22,931 nt of DNA from Spirochaetaceae bacterium (GTDB taxonomy: Bacteria > Spirochaetota > Spirochaetia > DSM-27196 > PXBQ01). Positions 7,084 through 14,602 of the stretch are shown one piece after another. Position 1 is the first letter of the stretch, and each line of letters starts with the position of its first letter. The translations under genes were made by a program, and so were the position numbers. The stretch is taken from NCBI GenBank assembly GCA_003566875.1, contig PXBQ01000393.1, positions 1 to 22,931 of the forward strand, given 5' to 3'. Below the pieces are notes generated by a model. It was not told the DNA's origin. It made no database searches and saw only the letters and a list, made by a program, of their open reading frames with translations.

Positions 7084-7818
7084 GTGTCGGCCGATACAAC
7101 CCTGGCGGTGCATGGCCTCTGCAAATCGTACGGACGCAAGCGTGTCGTGAGAGACGTCGATTTCTCGATGAACGAAGGCGAGATCGTCGGCTTCCTCGGG
7201 CCGAACGGCGCGGGGAAGACGACGGTTTTTTACATGATCGTCGGGTTCATCTCGCCGAATCGTGGACGGATCGCGCTCGGCGGACGCGACATTACGCGCC
7301 TGCCGATGTACAAGCGCGCGAGGCTTGGGATATCGTATCTTCCGCAAGAGGCGTCGGTCTTTCGAAAACTCACCGTCGAGCAGAACGTACTCGCGGTGCT
7401 CGAGACGCGTAACGACCTCTCGCGCGCCGAGAAACACGCGATGGCCGACGAGCTCATCGCCGAGCTCGGGATCGAGTCAAACAGGAAGCAGAGGGCGTAC
7501 ACGCTATCGGGCGGTGAGCGGCGCCGCACCGAAATCGCGCGTGCACTCGCGATCAAGCCCCGGTTCCTGCTTCTCGACGAGCCGTTTGCGGGGATCGATC
7601 CGATCGCGGTGTTCGAGATCAAGTCGATCATCAATACACTCACAAAACGAGGGATCGGAGTCCTGATAACCGACCACAACGTCCGTGACACTCTCGATAT
7701 CACGCACAGATCGTACATCATCACCGAAGGTGCGATCGTAGTGTCCGGATCCCGCGACGAGGTCATGCAGAACGAGATCGCGCGGAAGGTCTACCTCGGC
7801 GAATCGTTCCGAATGTGA
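7084..7818 (+). CDS. lptB: LPS export ABC transporter ATP-binding protein
   Basis: A 244-residue ABC ATPase of the LptB type. Visible are Walker A GPNGAGKTT, the Q-loop SYLPQEASVF, signature LSGGERRRTEIARAL, Walker B FLLLDEPFAGIDPIA, and the H-loop ITDHNVRDTL, whose wording is highly characteristic of LptB. It powers extraction of lipopolysaccharide from the inner membrane with LptF/LptG. The start is GTG 7084, preceded by GTGAGGT (7072-7078), which overlaps the lptA stop. It is the last gene of the pyrG-lptC-lptA-lptB set; a new promoter starts 13 bp after its TGA. LptB followed by rpoN is a widely conserved order in Gram-negative bacteria. Confidence 0.97.
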   Translation: MSADTTLAVHGLCKSYGRKRVVRDVDFSMNEGEIVGFLGPNGAGKTTVFYMIVGFISPNRGRIALGGRDITRLPMYKRARLGISYLPQEASVFRKLTVEQNVLAVLETRNDLSRAEKHAMADELIAELGIESNRKQRAYTLSGGERRRTEIARALAIKPRFLLLDEPFAGIDPIAVFEIKSIINTLTKRGIGVLITDHNVRDTLDITHRSYIITEGAIVVSGSRDEVMQNEIARKVYLGESFRM

Positions 7819-7830
7819 TTCCTGTCGACG

Positions 7831-7860
7831 TTGACAAATCGGCAAGGGTGAAACCATAAT
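7831..7860 (+). promoter_or_regulatory. Sigma70-type promoter of rpoN
   Basis: TTGACA at 7831-7836, an 18-base spacer, CATAAT at 7855-7860. The predicted start near 7867 leaves about 20 bases before the GTG at 7889, including GAGGGAG at 7878-7884. Unlike pyrG, this transcript should have a leader with a Shine-Dalgarno. It would drive rpoN and probably the genes behind it. Confidence 0.7.
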
Positions 7861-7888
7861 AGAGTCTCACGTACGTCGAGGGAGATGA

Positions 7889-9268
7889 GTGCAGTCACAG
7901 AAACCGTACCTGGTCCAGGAACAACGCCTCAAGATGAGTCCTCAGCTCTACCAGAGCATTCAGATCATGGCGATGCCGATCCAGGACTTACGGTTTCGGA
8001 TACAACAGGAAGTGGAGGCGAACCCGGCGCTCGAAATACTGGAAGAGAAGTCTACCGTCTCGCTCGACGAGAGCCCACCGAAAAACAGCGAAGAGCTTGA
8101 GTACTTCGAAAACAGCTCGGATCCGGGGTTCACGCAACGGTACGACGATGAGTCGAGCGACAACAAGCGCCAGTTCATGGAAGGTGCGCTGACGCGGCCC
8201 GAGTCGCTTCACGAGCATCTGCTGTGGCAGCTTCGGCTGCAGCCGATCTCATCTGAATCGTTTGGCCTCGGTGAGCTGCTCATTCAGAATCTCGACGCGA
8301 ACGGCTTCCACCGCGAGCCGCCGCGGGTTCTTGTCCCGGAGGACCGATGGGACGATCTCGACCGCATGCAGGACATGATCCGCTCTTTTGAGCCGGTCGG
8401 CACGTGCGTCGCCGACTTCCACGAGTCACTGCTGGTGCAGGCTCGCCTCGCCGAAGAGGCGCCGGCCTTCGTCGAGGACGTGGTCGCCGAGCACCTCGAT
8501 CTTCTCGAACGCGGGAAGTACGCCGAGATCGCGCGCAAACTCAAGACCGATGAAGAGACGATCCTCGAGTGCCTGGCTTTCATCAGGACCTTGACGCCGT
8601 TCCCAGGTCGACTGTTCTCGAGCGACTCGCCAACGTACGTCGTTCCCGATCTTCTGGTGACGATGAAAGACGGTCGGCTTGTGATCATCATGAACGACGA
8701 AGAGATCCCGGTTCTCGGCATGAACTCGTTTTTCACCGAGCTCGCGGGTTCGAGATCCGCCGGTGACGGCGCCGACAAGACTGCGAAACGGTTCGCCGCG
8801 TCAAATATCAAAAACGCGCAGTGGTTCATCAACAGTATTCATCAACGAAACCGTACGCTTCTGAAAACCGCTCGCGCGATTCTCGATTTCCAACGGGATT
8901 TTTTCCTCAAGGGGCCGAAATTTCTTGTACCATTGACGTTGAAAGACATCGCGAACGAAATCGGCGTGCACGAAGCGACCGTCTCACGCATCGCGAACGG
9001 CAAGTATATGCAGACCGAGTGGGGTATATTCGAGATACGGTATTTTTTCACGAATTCGATCTCCGGAGCCGGGTCTTCCGGGTCACGGTTCTCGAAAGAG
9101 GGGGTGAAACAGACGATACGCGAAATACTCGAACAGGAAGCCGGTACACGACATATGTCCGATCAAAAGATCGCTGATCTTTTGAGCAAACGTGGGATTA
9201 AGATCGCGCGGCGGACCGTCGCCAAGTACAGAGGCGAACTCGACATCAGCTCATCATACGAAAGGTAG
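7889..9268 (+). CDS. rpoN: RNA polymerase sigma-54 factor
   Basis: A 459-residue sigma54. Region I is Gln-rich with the typical LVQEQRLKMSPQLYQSIQIMAMP start (8-30). An acidic, variable region II follows, then the core-binding domain, the DNA-binding helix-turn-helix around LTLKDIANEIGVHEATVSRIANGKYMQTEWGIFEIRYFF (about 348-388) and the C-terminal RpoN box ARRTVAKYRG (440-449). The family box usually ends YRE; here it is YRGE. Sigma54 recognises -24/-12 promoters and needs an AAA+ activator; an NtrX-like one is encoded downstream at 13232. The start is GTG 7889 behind GAGGGAG; an out-of-frame ATG at 7885 is not used. It is followed seven bases later by hpf. Confidence 0.97.
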   Translation: MQSQKPYLVQEQRLKMSPQLYQSIQIMAMPIQDLRFRIQQEVEANPALEILEEKSTVSLDESPPKNSEELEYFENSSDPGFTQRYDDESSDNKRQFMEGALTRPESLHEHLLWQLRLQPISSESFGLGELLIQNLDANGFHREPPRVLVPEDRWDDLDRMQDMIRSFEPVGTCVADFHESLLVQARLAEEAPAFVEDVVAEHLDLLERGKYAEIARKLKTDEETILECLAFIRTLTPFPGRLFSSDSPTYVVPDLLVTMKDGRLVIIMNDEEIPVLGMNSFFTELAGSRSAGDGADKTAKRFAASNIKNAQWFINSIHQRNRTLLKTARAILDFQRDFFLKGPKFLVPLTLKDIANEIGVHEATVSRIANGKYMQTEWGIFEIRYFFTNSISGAGSSGSRFSKEGVKQTIREILEQEAGTRHMSDQKIADLLSKRGIKIARRTVAKYRGELDISSSYER

Positions 9269-9275
9269 GGAATCC

Positions 9276-9614
9276 ATGGACGTGCAAGTCAAAGGTGTAC
9301 ATATCGACGTTCGAGACGAAACGCGCGATTTTATCGACGAGAAACTCGAGAAAATCAGTTTCGCCGAAGACAAAATCGTGTCGCTCGATTTCACGTTGAC
9401 CAAAGAAAAACAACGATTCGACGCCGAAGCGAAGATCCACTTCCGTTGGGGGCTCTCTGCCGTCATTAAGGAAGAAGCGTTCGATCTTCACGAAGCGCTC
9501 GACCGGTTGATCGACAGTGTCGAGTTGAAGGTCCGTAAGGAAAAATCGAAGATCAAGGACCACAAGGACCATAAGGATCTGAACGACATCGTCGAACCCG
9601 ACGATGGTCTGTAG
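9276..9614 (+). CDS. hpf: Ribosome hibernation promoting factor, short form
   Basis: A 112-residue protein of the HPF/YfiA family, matching the short type that in E. coli helps dimerise and silence 70S ribosomes in stationary phase. MDVQVKGVHIDVRDETRDFIDEKLEKI, the ALDRLIDSVELKVRKEKSKIKDHK stretch and the basic helix are typical. There is no long C-terminal dimerisation domain; instead a short acidic tail follows a KDHKDHKD run. The start is ATG 9276, preceded by AGGTAGGG, which overlaps the rpoN stop. An in-frame upstream ATG at 9192 lies inside rpoN and is not supported. Position directly after rpoN matches the classical rpoN-hpf pairing. Confidence 0.95.
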   Translation: MDVQVKGVHIDVRDETRDFIDEKLEKISFAEDKIVSLDFTLTKEKQRFDAEAKIHFRWGLSAVIKEEAFDLHEALDRLIDSVELKVRKEKSKIKDHKDHKDLNDIVEPDDGL

Positions 9615-9620
9615 TCACGG

Positions 9621-10622
9621 ATGAAGAGATTTTCCGTACTCGATCTTCTCGACCTCGAACTCAAAGAGCACAATGACCTGGATCTCCGGTGTATCGGGGG
9701 CAGAGCCGGGTTATCGCGCGAGATCACGATCCCGGACTTGAACCGTCCGGGCTTGGCGTTGAGCGGCTTTTTCGATAAATTCGGAGCGGCGCGAATACAG
9801 ATCTTTGGGCAAGGCGAAACGGCGTATCTGAAAAAGCTCGAGCGTGAGGGGCGGGTAGACACCCTTGTCGAGCTGTTCAAGGAGGATATTCCGTGTGCGA
9901 TTTTCACGCACGGTCTGTCGCCGACGGCGGACTTCGAGCGTATTGCCGAGCAGACGAGCTGTCCCGTCCTACAGACGGCGCTGCCGTCGTCCGAGTTCTC
10001 TTCACGACTGATCCGTGCGTTGAGCAACGTATTCGCGGCGAAGGAGACTCTTCACGGGGTTCTCGTCGAGGTTTTCGGGATCGGGATTCTCTTTCTCGGA
10101 GACTCCGGGGTCGGGAAAAGTGAGGCAGCGCTTGAACTCGTCGAACGCGGCCATCGGCTCGTGGCCGACGACGCCGTCGAGGTCCGGTGCGTCTCGGGGA
10201 ACATTCTTATGGGACAGGGGGCGAACAAGGCGCTCGGTCACCATATGGAGATTCGCGGCCTCGGGATCATCAACGTAACCCATCTGTTCGGCGTCGGCGC
10301 GATACGCGACACGAAGCAGATACAGTTGATCGTCGAGCTCGAGCTCTGGGACGCGGCTAAGCTGTACGATAGGATCGGTGCCGAGGAGAAGACGATGGAG
10401 ATCCTCGGCGTGAAAGTTCCGCATCTGCTCATCCCGGTCAAACCCGGGCGCAATGTGCCGATTATCATCGAAACCGCGGCGATGAACGAAAGATTGAAGA
10501 AAATGGGGTACTATTCGGCTCGCGAGTTCAATCAGAGCGTCCTGAAGTGGCTCGAAAGCGAAAACGCGCGCCGGCATTACCTGAACAAGAGTTCCGCGAG
10601 TCCGGACGACACGGATTCTTGA
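9621..10622 (+). CDS. hprK: HPr kinase/phosphorylase
   Basis: A 333-residue HprK/P, which phosphorylates and dephosphorylates HPr on a serine in response to metabolites and phosphate. The N-terminal domain covers about 1-135. The C-terminal catalytic domain contains LHGVLVEV (H145), the P-loop GDSGVGKS (160-167), VADDAVEV (D183/D184) and the HprK signature EIRGLGIINV (210-219) followed by the VGAIR motif. Length and all key residues are normal. The start is ATG 9621, six bases after the hpf stop; no strong Shine-Dalgarno is visible, so reinitiation from hpf is likely. Its substrate HPr is encoded immediately downstream. Confidence 0.97.
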   Translation: MKRFSVLDLLDLELKEHNDLDLRCIGGRAGLSREITIPDLNRPGLALSGFFDKFGAARIQIFGQGETAYLKKLEREGRVDTLVELFKEDIPCAIFTHGLSPTADFERIAEQTSCPVLQTALPSSEFSSRLIRALSNVFAAKETLHGVLVEVFGIGILFLGDSGVGKSEAALELVERGHRLVADDAVEVRCVSGNILMGQGANKALGHHMEIRGLGIINVTHLFGVGAIRDTKQIQLIVELELWDAAKLYDRIGAEEKTMEILGVKVPHLLIPVKPGRNVPIIIETAAMNERLKKMGYYSAREFNQSVLKWLESENARRHYLNKSSASPDDTDS

Positions 10623-10644
10623 TTCTTGATCGACGGGGAGAAGC

Positions 10645-10911
10645 ATGACGGAAAGGGAAATCGTCGTTAAGAACCGCGCGGGTATCCATGCGCGACCGGC
10701 CGCGTTGATCGTTCAGACGGCCGGGAAATTCGACTCAAAGATAATGTTCCAAAAGGACGGCGAAGCCATAAACGCAAAATCCATTATGGGCATCATCACG
10801 CTAGGTGCGGCGTACAACACCGCCTTGACGATCACCGCGGATGGAGCCGACGAGGCGGCTGCGGTCGATGCGCTCGCGACGTTGTTTGAAAATCGTTTCG
10901 AAGAGGAGTGA
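10645..10911 (+). CDS. ptsH: Phosphocarrier protein HPr
   Basis: An 88-residue HPr with both regulatory sites: the PEP-dependent histidine in NRAGIHARPA and the HprK-target serine in NAKSIMGI. The C-terminal helix carries an acidic end. Preceded by GGGGAGA, well placed before ATG 10645. HPr carries phosphate from enzyme I to PTS enzymes II or to regulatory targets, but no ptsI or EII gene is in the window. Beside hprK and rpoN, and without sugar permeases, it looks more like a regulatory HPr (comparable to PTS-Ntr) than a sugar-uptake one, though this is inference. Its TGA (10909-10911) overlaps the ATG at 10911 in TGATG form. Confidence 0.96.
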   Translation: MTEREIVVKNRAGIHARPAALIVQTAGKFDSKIMFQKDGEAINAKSIMGIITLGAAYNTALTITADGADEAAAVDALATLFENRFEEE

Positions 10912-11458
10912 TGCACGGAAGTGGATCATCCTGGTCGGCCTGTTCCTCGTGACCTCGGTCGTTCCGGCGCTTGAAGTACGCGCCTCATCGGCTGAAACGG
11001 CCTTCGGCGTCGATGTCGTTTTCCAGGTCGACGGTATAGACGCCGAGCGTCTCGTCGAGTCTCTCTCCGATGGGCACGTCGCCGAGTTCCAGTACTCCGT
11101 GCGTCTGTATCGGTCCAGTTCCGGACTCGCCGCACTGTTCGGAGATCAACTTGAAATCGAGCACGACGAAACAATGACCGTCCGATGGGACGTATTCTCG
11201 CGCCGATACGTCGCCGTCGTGTCCGGCGGGGATTCGGAGTACTTCGACTCGATGGCAGACTTCCTTTCCCGTATCTCGGCTTTTCGTGTGACTGTACCGG
11301 CAGTGAGCCTATCTGATCGGCATTTTCTTCTCGCTCGAGTCGAAATCACGCCCGAGCGGATTCCCCCGGCTTTGAGAATCGTCGAGGTCTTCTACACCGG
11401 TGACCGTGTCGTCACGCCGTGGGTTCGGGTCACGACGGACTCGATTCGGAGCGATTGA
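10868..11458 (+). CDS. Secreted DUF4390-like protein; start uncertain, possible frameshift near start
   Basis: A protein with an export signal (KWIILVGLFLVTSVVPALEVRA) and a beta-rich body that fits DUF4390: VVFQVDG, FQYSVRLYRSSSG, TVRWDVFSRRYVAVV, a Phe/Leu-rich helix SMADFLSRISAF, and RVEITPERIPPALRIV. In proteobacteria DUF4390 proteins are encoded directly before NtrY-type kinases, as here. The start is problematic. The natural one, ATG 10911 with AGAGGAG upstream and TGATG overlap with ptsH, is in the wrong frame and stops after 13 codons. Frame-consistent alternatives are ATG 10868 (used here, inside ptsH, poor Shine-Dalgarno) or TTG 10886. A one-base error between 10911 and 10922 would explain this. 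The stop overlaps the kinase start as TGATG (11456-11460). Confidence 0.65.
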   Translation: MRSRRCLKIVSKRSDARKWIILVGLFLVTSVVPALEVRASSAETAFGVDVVFQVDGIDAERLVESLSDGHVAEFQYSVRLYRSSSGLAALFGDQLEIEHDETMTVRWDVFSRRYVAVVSGGDSEYFDSMADFLSRISAFRVTVPAVSLSDRHFLLARVEITPERIPPALRIVEVFYTGDRVVTPWVRVTTDSIRSD

Positions 11459-13218
11459 TGAAGACACCACGGCATCCTTCGACGTCTAAAAGCGCGTTAA
11501 TGAGCCTCGGCTTGCTGTATATCGTGATTATCGCGTTGGTGATCATGTTCTCTAATCGTGTGATGTCCGATATTTCGCTCGCGCGCTCGGCGCCTCTTTC
11601 GCTTGTCGTATCGCTGGCCGTGCTCTTTCCGGTCGTGCTGCTCGTGACGATTGCGATTAGCATCGTTCGACTCGTCCGTGAACGTGCGTCGGGGCTTCCG
11701 GGAGTCGGTTTCAAGGTTCGTCTCGTGTTGTTTTTCACGGTTGTCGTGGTACTCTCTACCGTCCCTCAAGGCATCCTTTCGGTTAACTTCATCAACACCG
11801 CCATGAACGCGTGGTTCGGAGCGCGAACCGGCGAGGCCGTGCGGGGCGGTCTTTCGATCGCACTACAGTACTACGACGACAAGGCCTCCGGGCTCGCGCG
11901 CACCGCGCGCGGAGGTGTGTATCAGAACCTGACCGACGACGTCGGTCGCAGCCCACGGCGTGTGTGGGACACCGTTCAGACGCTTTTCCCGGATGTCGCG
12001 GGGTTTCAGGTGTTCGACAGCTCGTTCGTCGAGACGTTCTCGGGCGGCGATCCGCGAACCGGCGTGCGCGGATCGCAAGTAGCATCGATGCAGGACGGCT
12101 TCGTGACCCGGACGACCGCCGGCGACCTGAGTTTCCTGCAGACACGTACGACGCACCGGACGAGCGACGGAGCCTACTACGTCGTTCTCAGCGCTCTGTT
12201 GCCCGACGGGTTCGACCGTGTCGCGGGGGAGCTGACCGACTCGATCGAGGTCTTTGCTCAACTTGACCGGCTTGGGTCACTCGTCGTGATCGCGATCGTC
12301 GTGTTCTACGTGCTTTTCTCACTTCCGATGTTCCTGCTCGCGATCCTCGTGAGTTTTTTCATCGCCGACGAGATAATCCGCCCGATCGTCAACCTCGAGC
12401 AAGCGACTCGACGCGTCGCGGACGGCGATTATTCGTTCAGGATTCTGACGCAATCGCACGACGAACTCAGCCACCTCGTCGACTCGTTCAACCAGATGGT
12501 CTCGGAACTCGATCGGACGCGGAAAAAGATTCTGCAAACCGAAAAAGTCGCGGCGTGGCAGGAGATCGCGCAGCGGCTGGCTCACGAGATCAAAAATCCG
12601 CTTACTCCGATCAAACTTGCGGCAGAACGCGTCTTGAGGCGGTACGCGTCGGGTTCCGACGACTTCGGGAGCGTGCTCGAGTCATCGGTCCGTTCGATCG
12701 TGACCGAAGTCGAAAACCTCAGTACGCTTCTGAGCGAGTTTCGCAATTTTTCGCGCCTGCCTGATCCCGAAATTGCGGCGGTCCGGCTCAAGGCGCTCGT
12801 CGCCGACGTCGCCGGCACGTACGCCGAGAGTCGCGACCTCGGCACAAAGATCCGGTACGATTCGATACCCGAGGATCTCACCGTACTGGTCGACGCCGGG
12901 CAAATGAAGCAGGTTTTCGCGAATCTTTTCAAGAACTCGCTTGAGGCGATGTCGGCCGGCGGGGAGATTCTCGTACGTGCGGACCTTGTAAGAAAAGGCA
13001 ATTCGCCGTATTGTAGAATCCAGATACAGGACACCGGCGTGGGAATCGCCCCTGAGTTCCACGAGCACGTTTTTAACCCGTATTTCACGACAAAAACGAG
13101 CGGAACCGGGCTGGGGCTCTCGATCGTCGAACGGATCATTTTTGACCACAACGGTCAGATCTGGTTCGAAACCGAGCCTGAGTTAGGAACAACCTTCTTT
13201 ATCGACATTCCCGCCTGA
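11458..13218 (+). CDS. ntrY: NtrY-like membrane sensor histidine kinase
   Basis: A 586-residue kinase. Transmembrane segments lie at about 13-31, 48-70, 87-108 and 274-302, with an extracytoplasmic region between the last two. HAMP covers about 303-351, then the dimerisation/phosphoacceptor helix with H376 (RLAHEIKNPLTPIKLAAERV) and the HATPase domain: N-box around N493, DTGVGI (525-530), and GTGLGLSIVERII (549-561). The HEIKNPLTPIKL wording and the topology are NtrY-like. The PAS domain usual between HAMP and the phosphoacceptor helix in NtrY is absent; only a short coiled linker is there. The start is ATG 11458, overlapping the preceding stop as TGATG. The NtrX-like regulator follows 13 bases later, so the pair is cognate. 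Confidence 0.9.
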   Translation: MKTPRHPSTSKSALMSLGLLYIVIIALVIMFSNRVMSDISLARSAPLSLVVSLAVLFPVVLLVTIAISIVRLVRERASGLPGVGFKVRLVLFFTVVVVLSTVPQGILSVNFINTAMNAWFGARTGEAVRGGLSIALQYYDDKASGLARTARGGVYQNLTDDVGRSPRRVWDTVQTLFPDVAGFQVFDSSFVETFSGGDPRTGVRGSQVASMQDGFVTRTTAGDLSFLQTRTTHRTSDGAYYVVLSALLPDGFDRVAGELTDSIEVFAQLDRLGSLVVIAIVVFYVLFSLPMFLLAILVSFFIADEIIRPIVNLEQATRRVADGDYSFRILTQSHDELSHLVDSFNQMVSELDRTRKKILQTEKVAAWQEIAQRLAHEIKNPLTPIKLAAERVLRRYASGSDDFGSVLESSVRSIVTEVENLSTLLSEFRNFSRLPDPEIAAVRLKALVADVAGTYAESRDLGTKIRYDSIPEDLTVLVDAGQMKQVFANLFKNSLEAMSAGGEILVRADLVRKGNSPYCRIQIQDTGVGIAPEFHEHVFNPYFTTKTSGTGLGLSIVERIIFDHNGQIWFETEPELGTTFFIDIPA

Positions 13219-13231
13219 CGAGGAGGCATCA

Positions 13232-14602
13232 GTGAGCAGAGTTCTCATCGTCGACGACGAGGACGGCATTCGAGACATATTGAGAGATATTCTCCAGGAC
13301 GAGCAGTACACCGTGTTCTCGGCGGCCGACGGGATCGAAGGGCTCGACGTGTTGCGACACCATCCGATCGACGTCGTTCTGCTCGACGTCTGGCTACCGC
13401 GGATGGGCGGGATCGACGTGCTCAAAGAGATCAAGGCCAACTACACCGACACCGAAGTCGTGATTATCTCGGGACACGGCAATATCGATCTCGCGGTCAA
13501 GGCGGTTAAACTCGGCGCGTTCGACTTTCTCGAGAAGCCTTTGAGCCTCGAAAAGGTCCTCACCGTGGTCAAGAACGCGCTTCAGATCGAGACGCTTAAG
13601 AAAGAAAACCGACGTTTGCGGAATTCCATGGTGCACGAGGATGAAATTCTCGGTGAAACTCTTCCGATGCAAAAAGTCCGGACGCTGATCGGGCAAAGCG
13701 CGGGCTCCGACTCGCGCATCCTGATTCTCGGCGACAACGGAACCGGTAAGGAGCTTGTTGCGCGTGAAATCCACCGGAAGAGCCGGCGCGCGGGCGGTCC
13801 GTTTATCGAGGTCAACTGCGCCGCGATTCCCGACGCGTTGATCGAGAGTGAGCTTTTTGGACACGAGAAGGGTGCTTTCACGGGCGCGGTATCGCGAAGA
13901 AAAGGGAAGTTCGAGCTCGCCGACGGCGGTACACTTTTCCTCGACGAGATCGCCGATATGTCGCTCTCGGCGCAAGCGAAGGTGCTGCGAGCGGTGCAGG
14001 AGATGACGTTCGAACGCATAGGCGGTGAGGACTCGATAACGGTCGATGTCCGTGTCATCGCCGCGACGAACAAGGACATTCAGGCCGAGATCAAGGCCGG
14101 CCGGTTTCGCGAGGATCTTTTTTTTCGGCTGAACGTGATACCGATCCAGATGCCGGCGCTCCGTGAACGAGCCGCCGACTTGCCTCTGTTGCTCGCGTAT
14201 TTCATGGAGAAATTCCGACCGTCCGCCGACGTTCCTGTGAAGCGGTTTGCCGACGACGCGATGGCTTTCCTGACCGAGTTCTCATGGCCAGGGAATGTCC
14301 GCGAGCTCAAAAACTTTGCGGAAAGAATTAACATCATGTCCGACGAAGAGGTTGTATCACTCGAGACGGTGCGGTATTATCTTGGCGAGGTTACCGGAGA
14401 TTCGAGTTACGAACCGTCCGGCATCGATGAGTTCCTTGATATGGGGTTGTCCGAAGCGCGCGAGAATTTTGAGCGCAGGTTCCTGGTTCGCAAACTCGCC
14501 GAAAACGAGAACAACATTTCACGGACAGCTCAAGATATGGGCATCTATCCGAGTAACCTGCACGCGAAGATAAAGAAATACGGGATCGAGATCGAGCGAT
14601 GA
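13232..14602 (+). CDS. ntrX: NtrX-like sigma54-dependent response regulator
   Basis: A 456-residue NtrC-family activator. The receiver domain has IVDDED, phospho-acceptor D52 (VLLDVWLPRMGG) and K102. The AAA+ domain has Walker A GDNGTGKE (167-174), the sigma54-contacting GAFTGA loop (214-219), Walker B GGTLFLDEIADM and arginine finger segment REDLFFRLNV. A Fis-type helix-turn-helix lies at about 425-450 (NNISRTAQDMGIYPSNLHAKIKKYGI). It remodels sigma54 holoenzyme, and sigma54 is encoded upstream in the same block. The start is GTG 13232 with GAGGAGG (13220-13226). The 3' end overlaps lexA as ATGA. The intact GAFTGA loop says it is a real sigma54 activator. Confidence 0.95.
   Translation: MSRVLIVDDEDGIRDILRDILQDEQYTVFSAADGIEGLDVLRHHPIDVVLLDVWLPRMGGIDVLKEIKANYTDTEVVIISGHGNIDLAVKAVKLGAFDFLEKPLSLEKVLTVVKNALQIETLKKENRRLRNSMVHEDEILGETLPMQKVRTLIGQSAGSDSRILILGDNGTGKELVAREIHRKSRRAGGPFIEVNCAAIPDALIESELFGHEKGAFTGAVSRRKGKFELADGGTLFLDEIADMSLSAQAKVLRAVQEMTFERIGGEDSITVDVRVIAATNKDIQAEIKAGRFREDLFFRLNVIPIQMPALRERAADLPLLLAYFMEKFRPSADVPVKRFADDAMAFLTEFSWPGNVRELKNFAERINIMSDEEVVSLETVRYYLGEVTGDSSYEPSGIDEFLDMGLSEARENFERRFLVRKLAENENNISRTAQDMGIYPSNLHAKIKKYGIEIER

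Noticed and set aside
7885..8100. 71-codon frame starting at ATG 7885 over the rpoN start
   Set aside because: The Shine-Dalgarno GAGGGAG ends immediately before this ATG (no spacing), and the frame is low-complexity. The rpoN frame from GTG 7889 has the conserved sigma54 N-terminus.
10911..10952. 13-codon ORF from ATG 10911 as a leader peptide
   Set aside because: Its signals are strong, but it overlaps the signal-peptide coding region of the next gene in another frame. A sequence indel or mis-start is a simpler explanation than a regulatory leader peptide; recorded as a finding instead.
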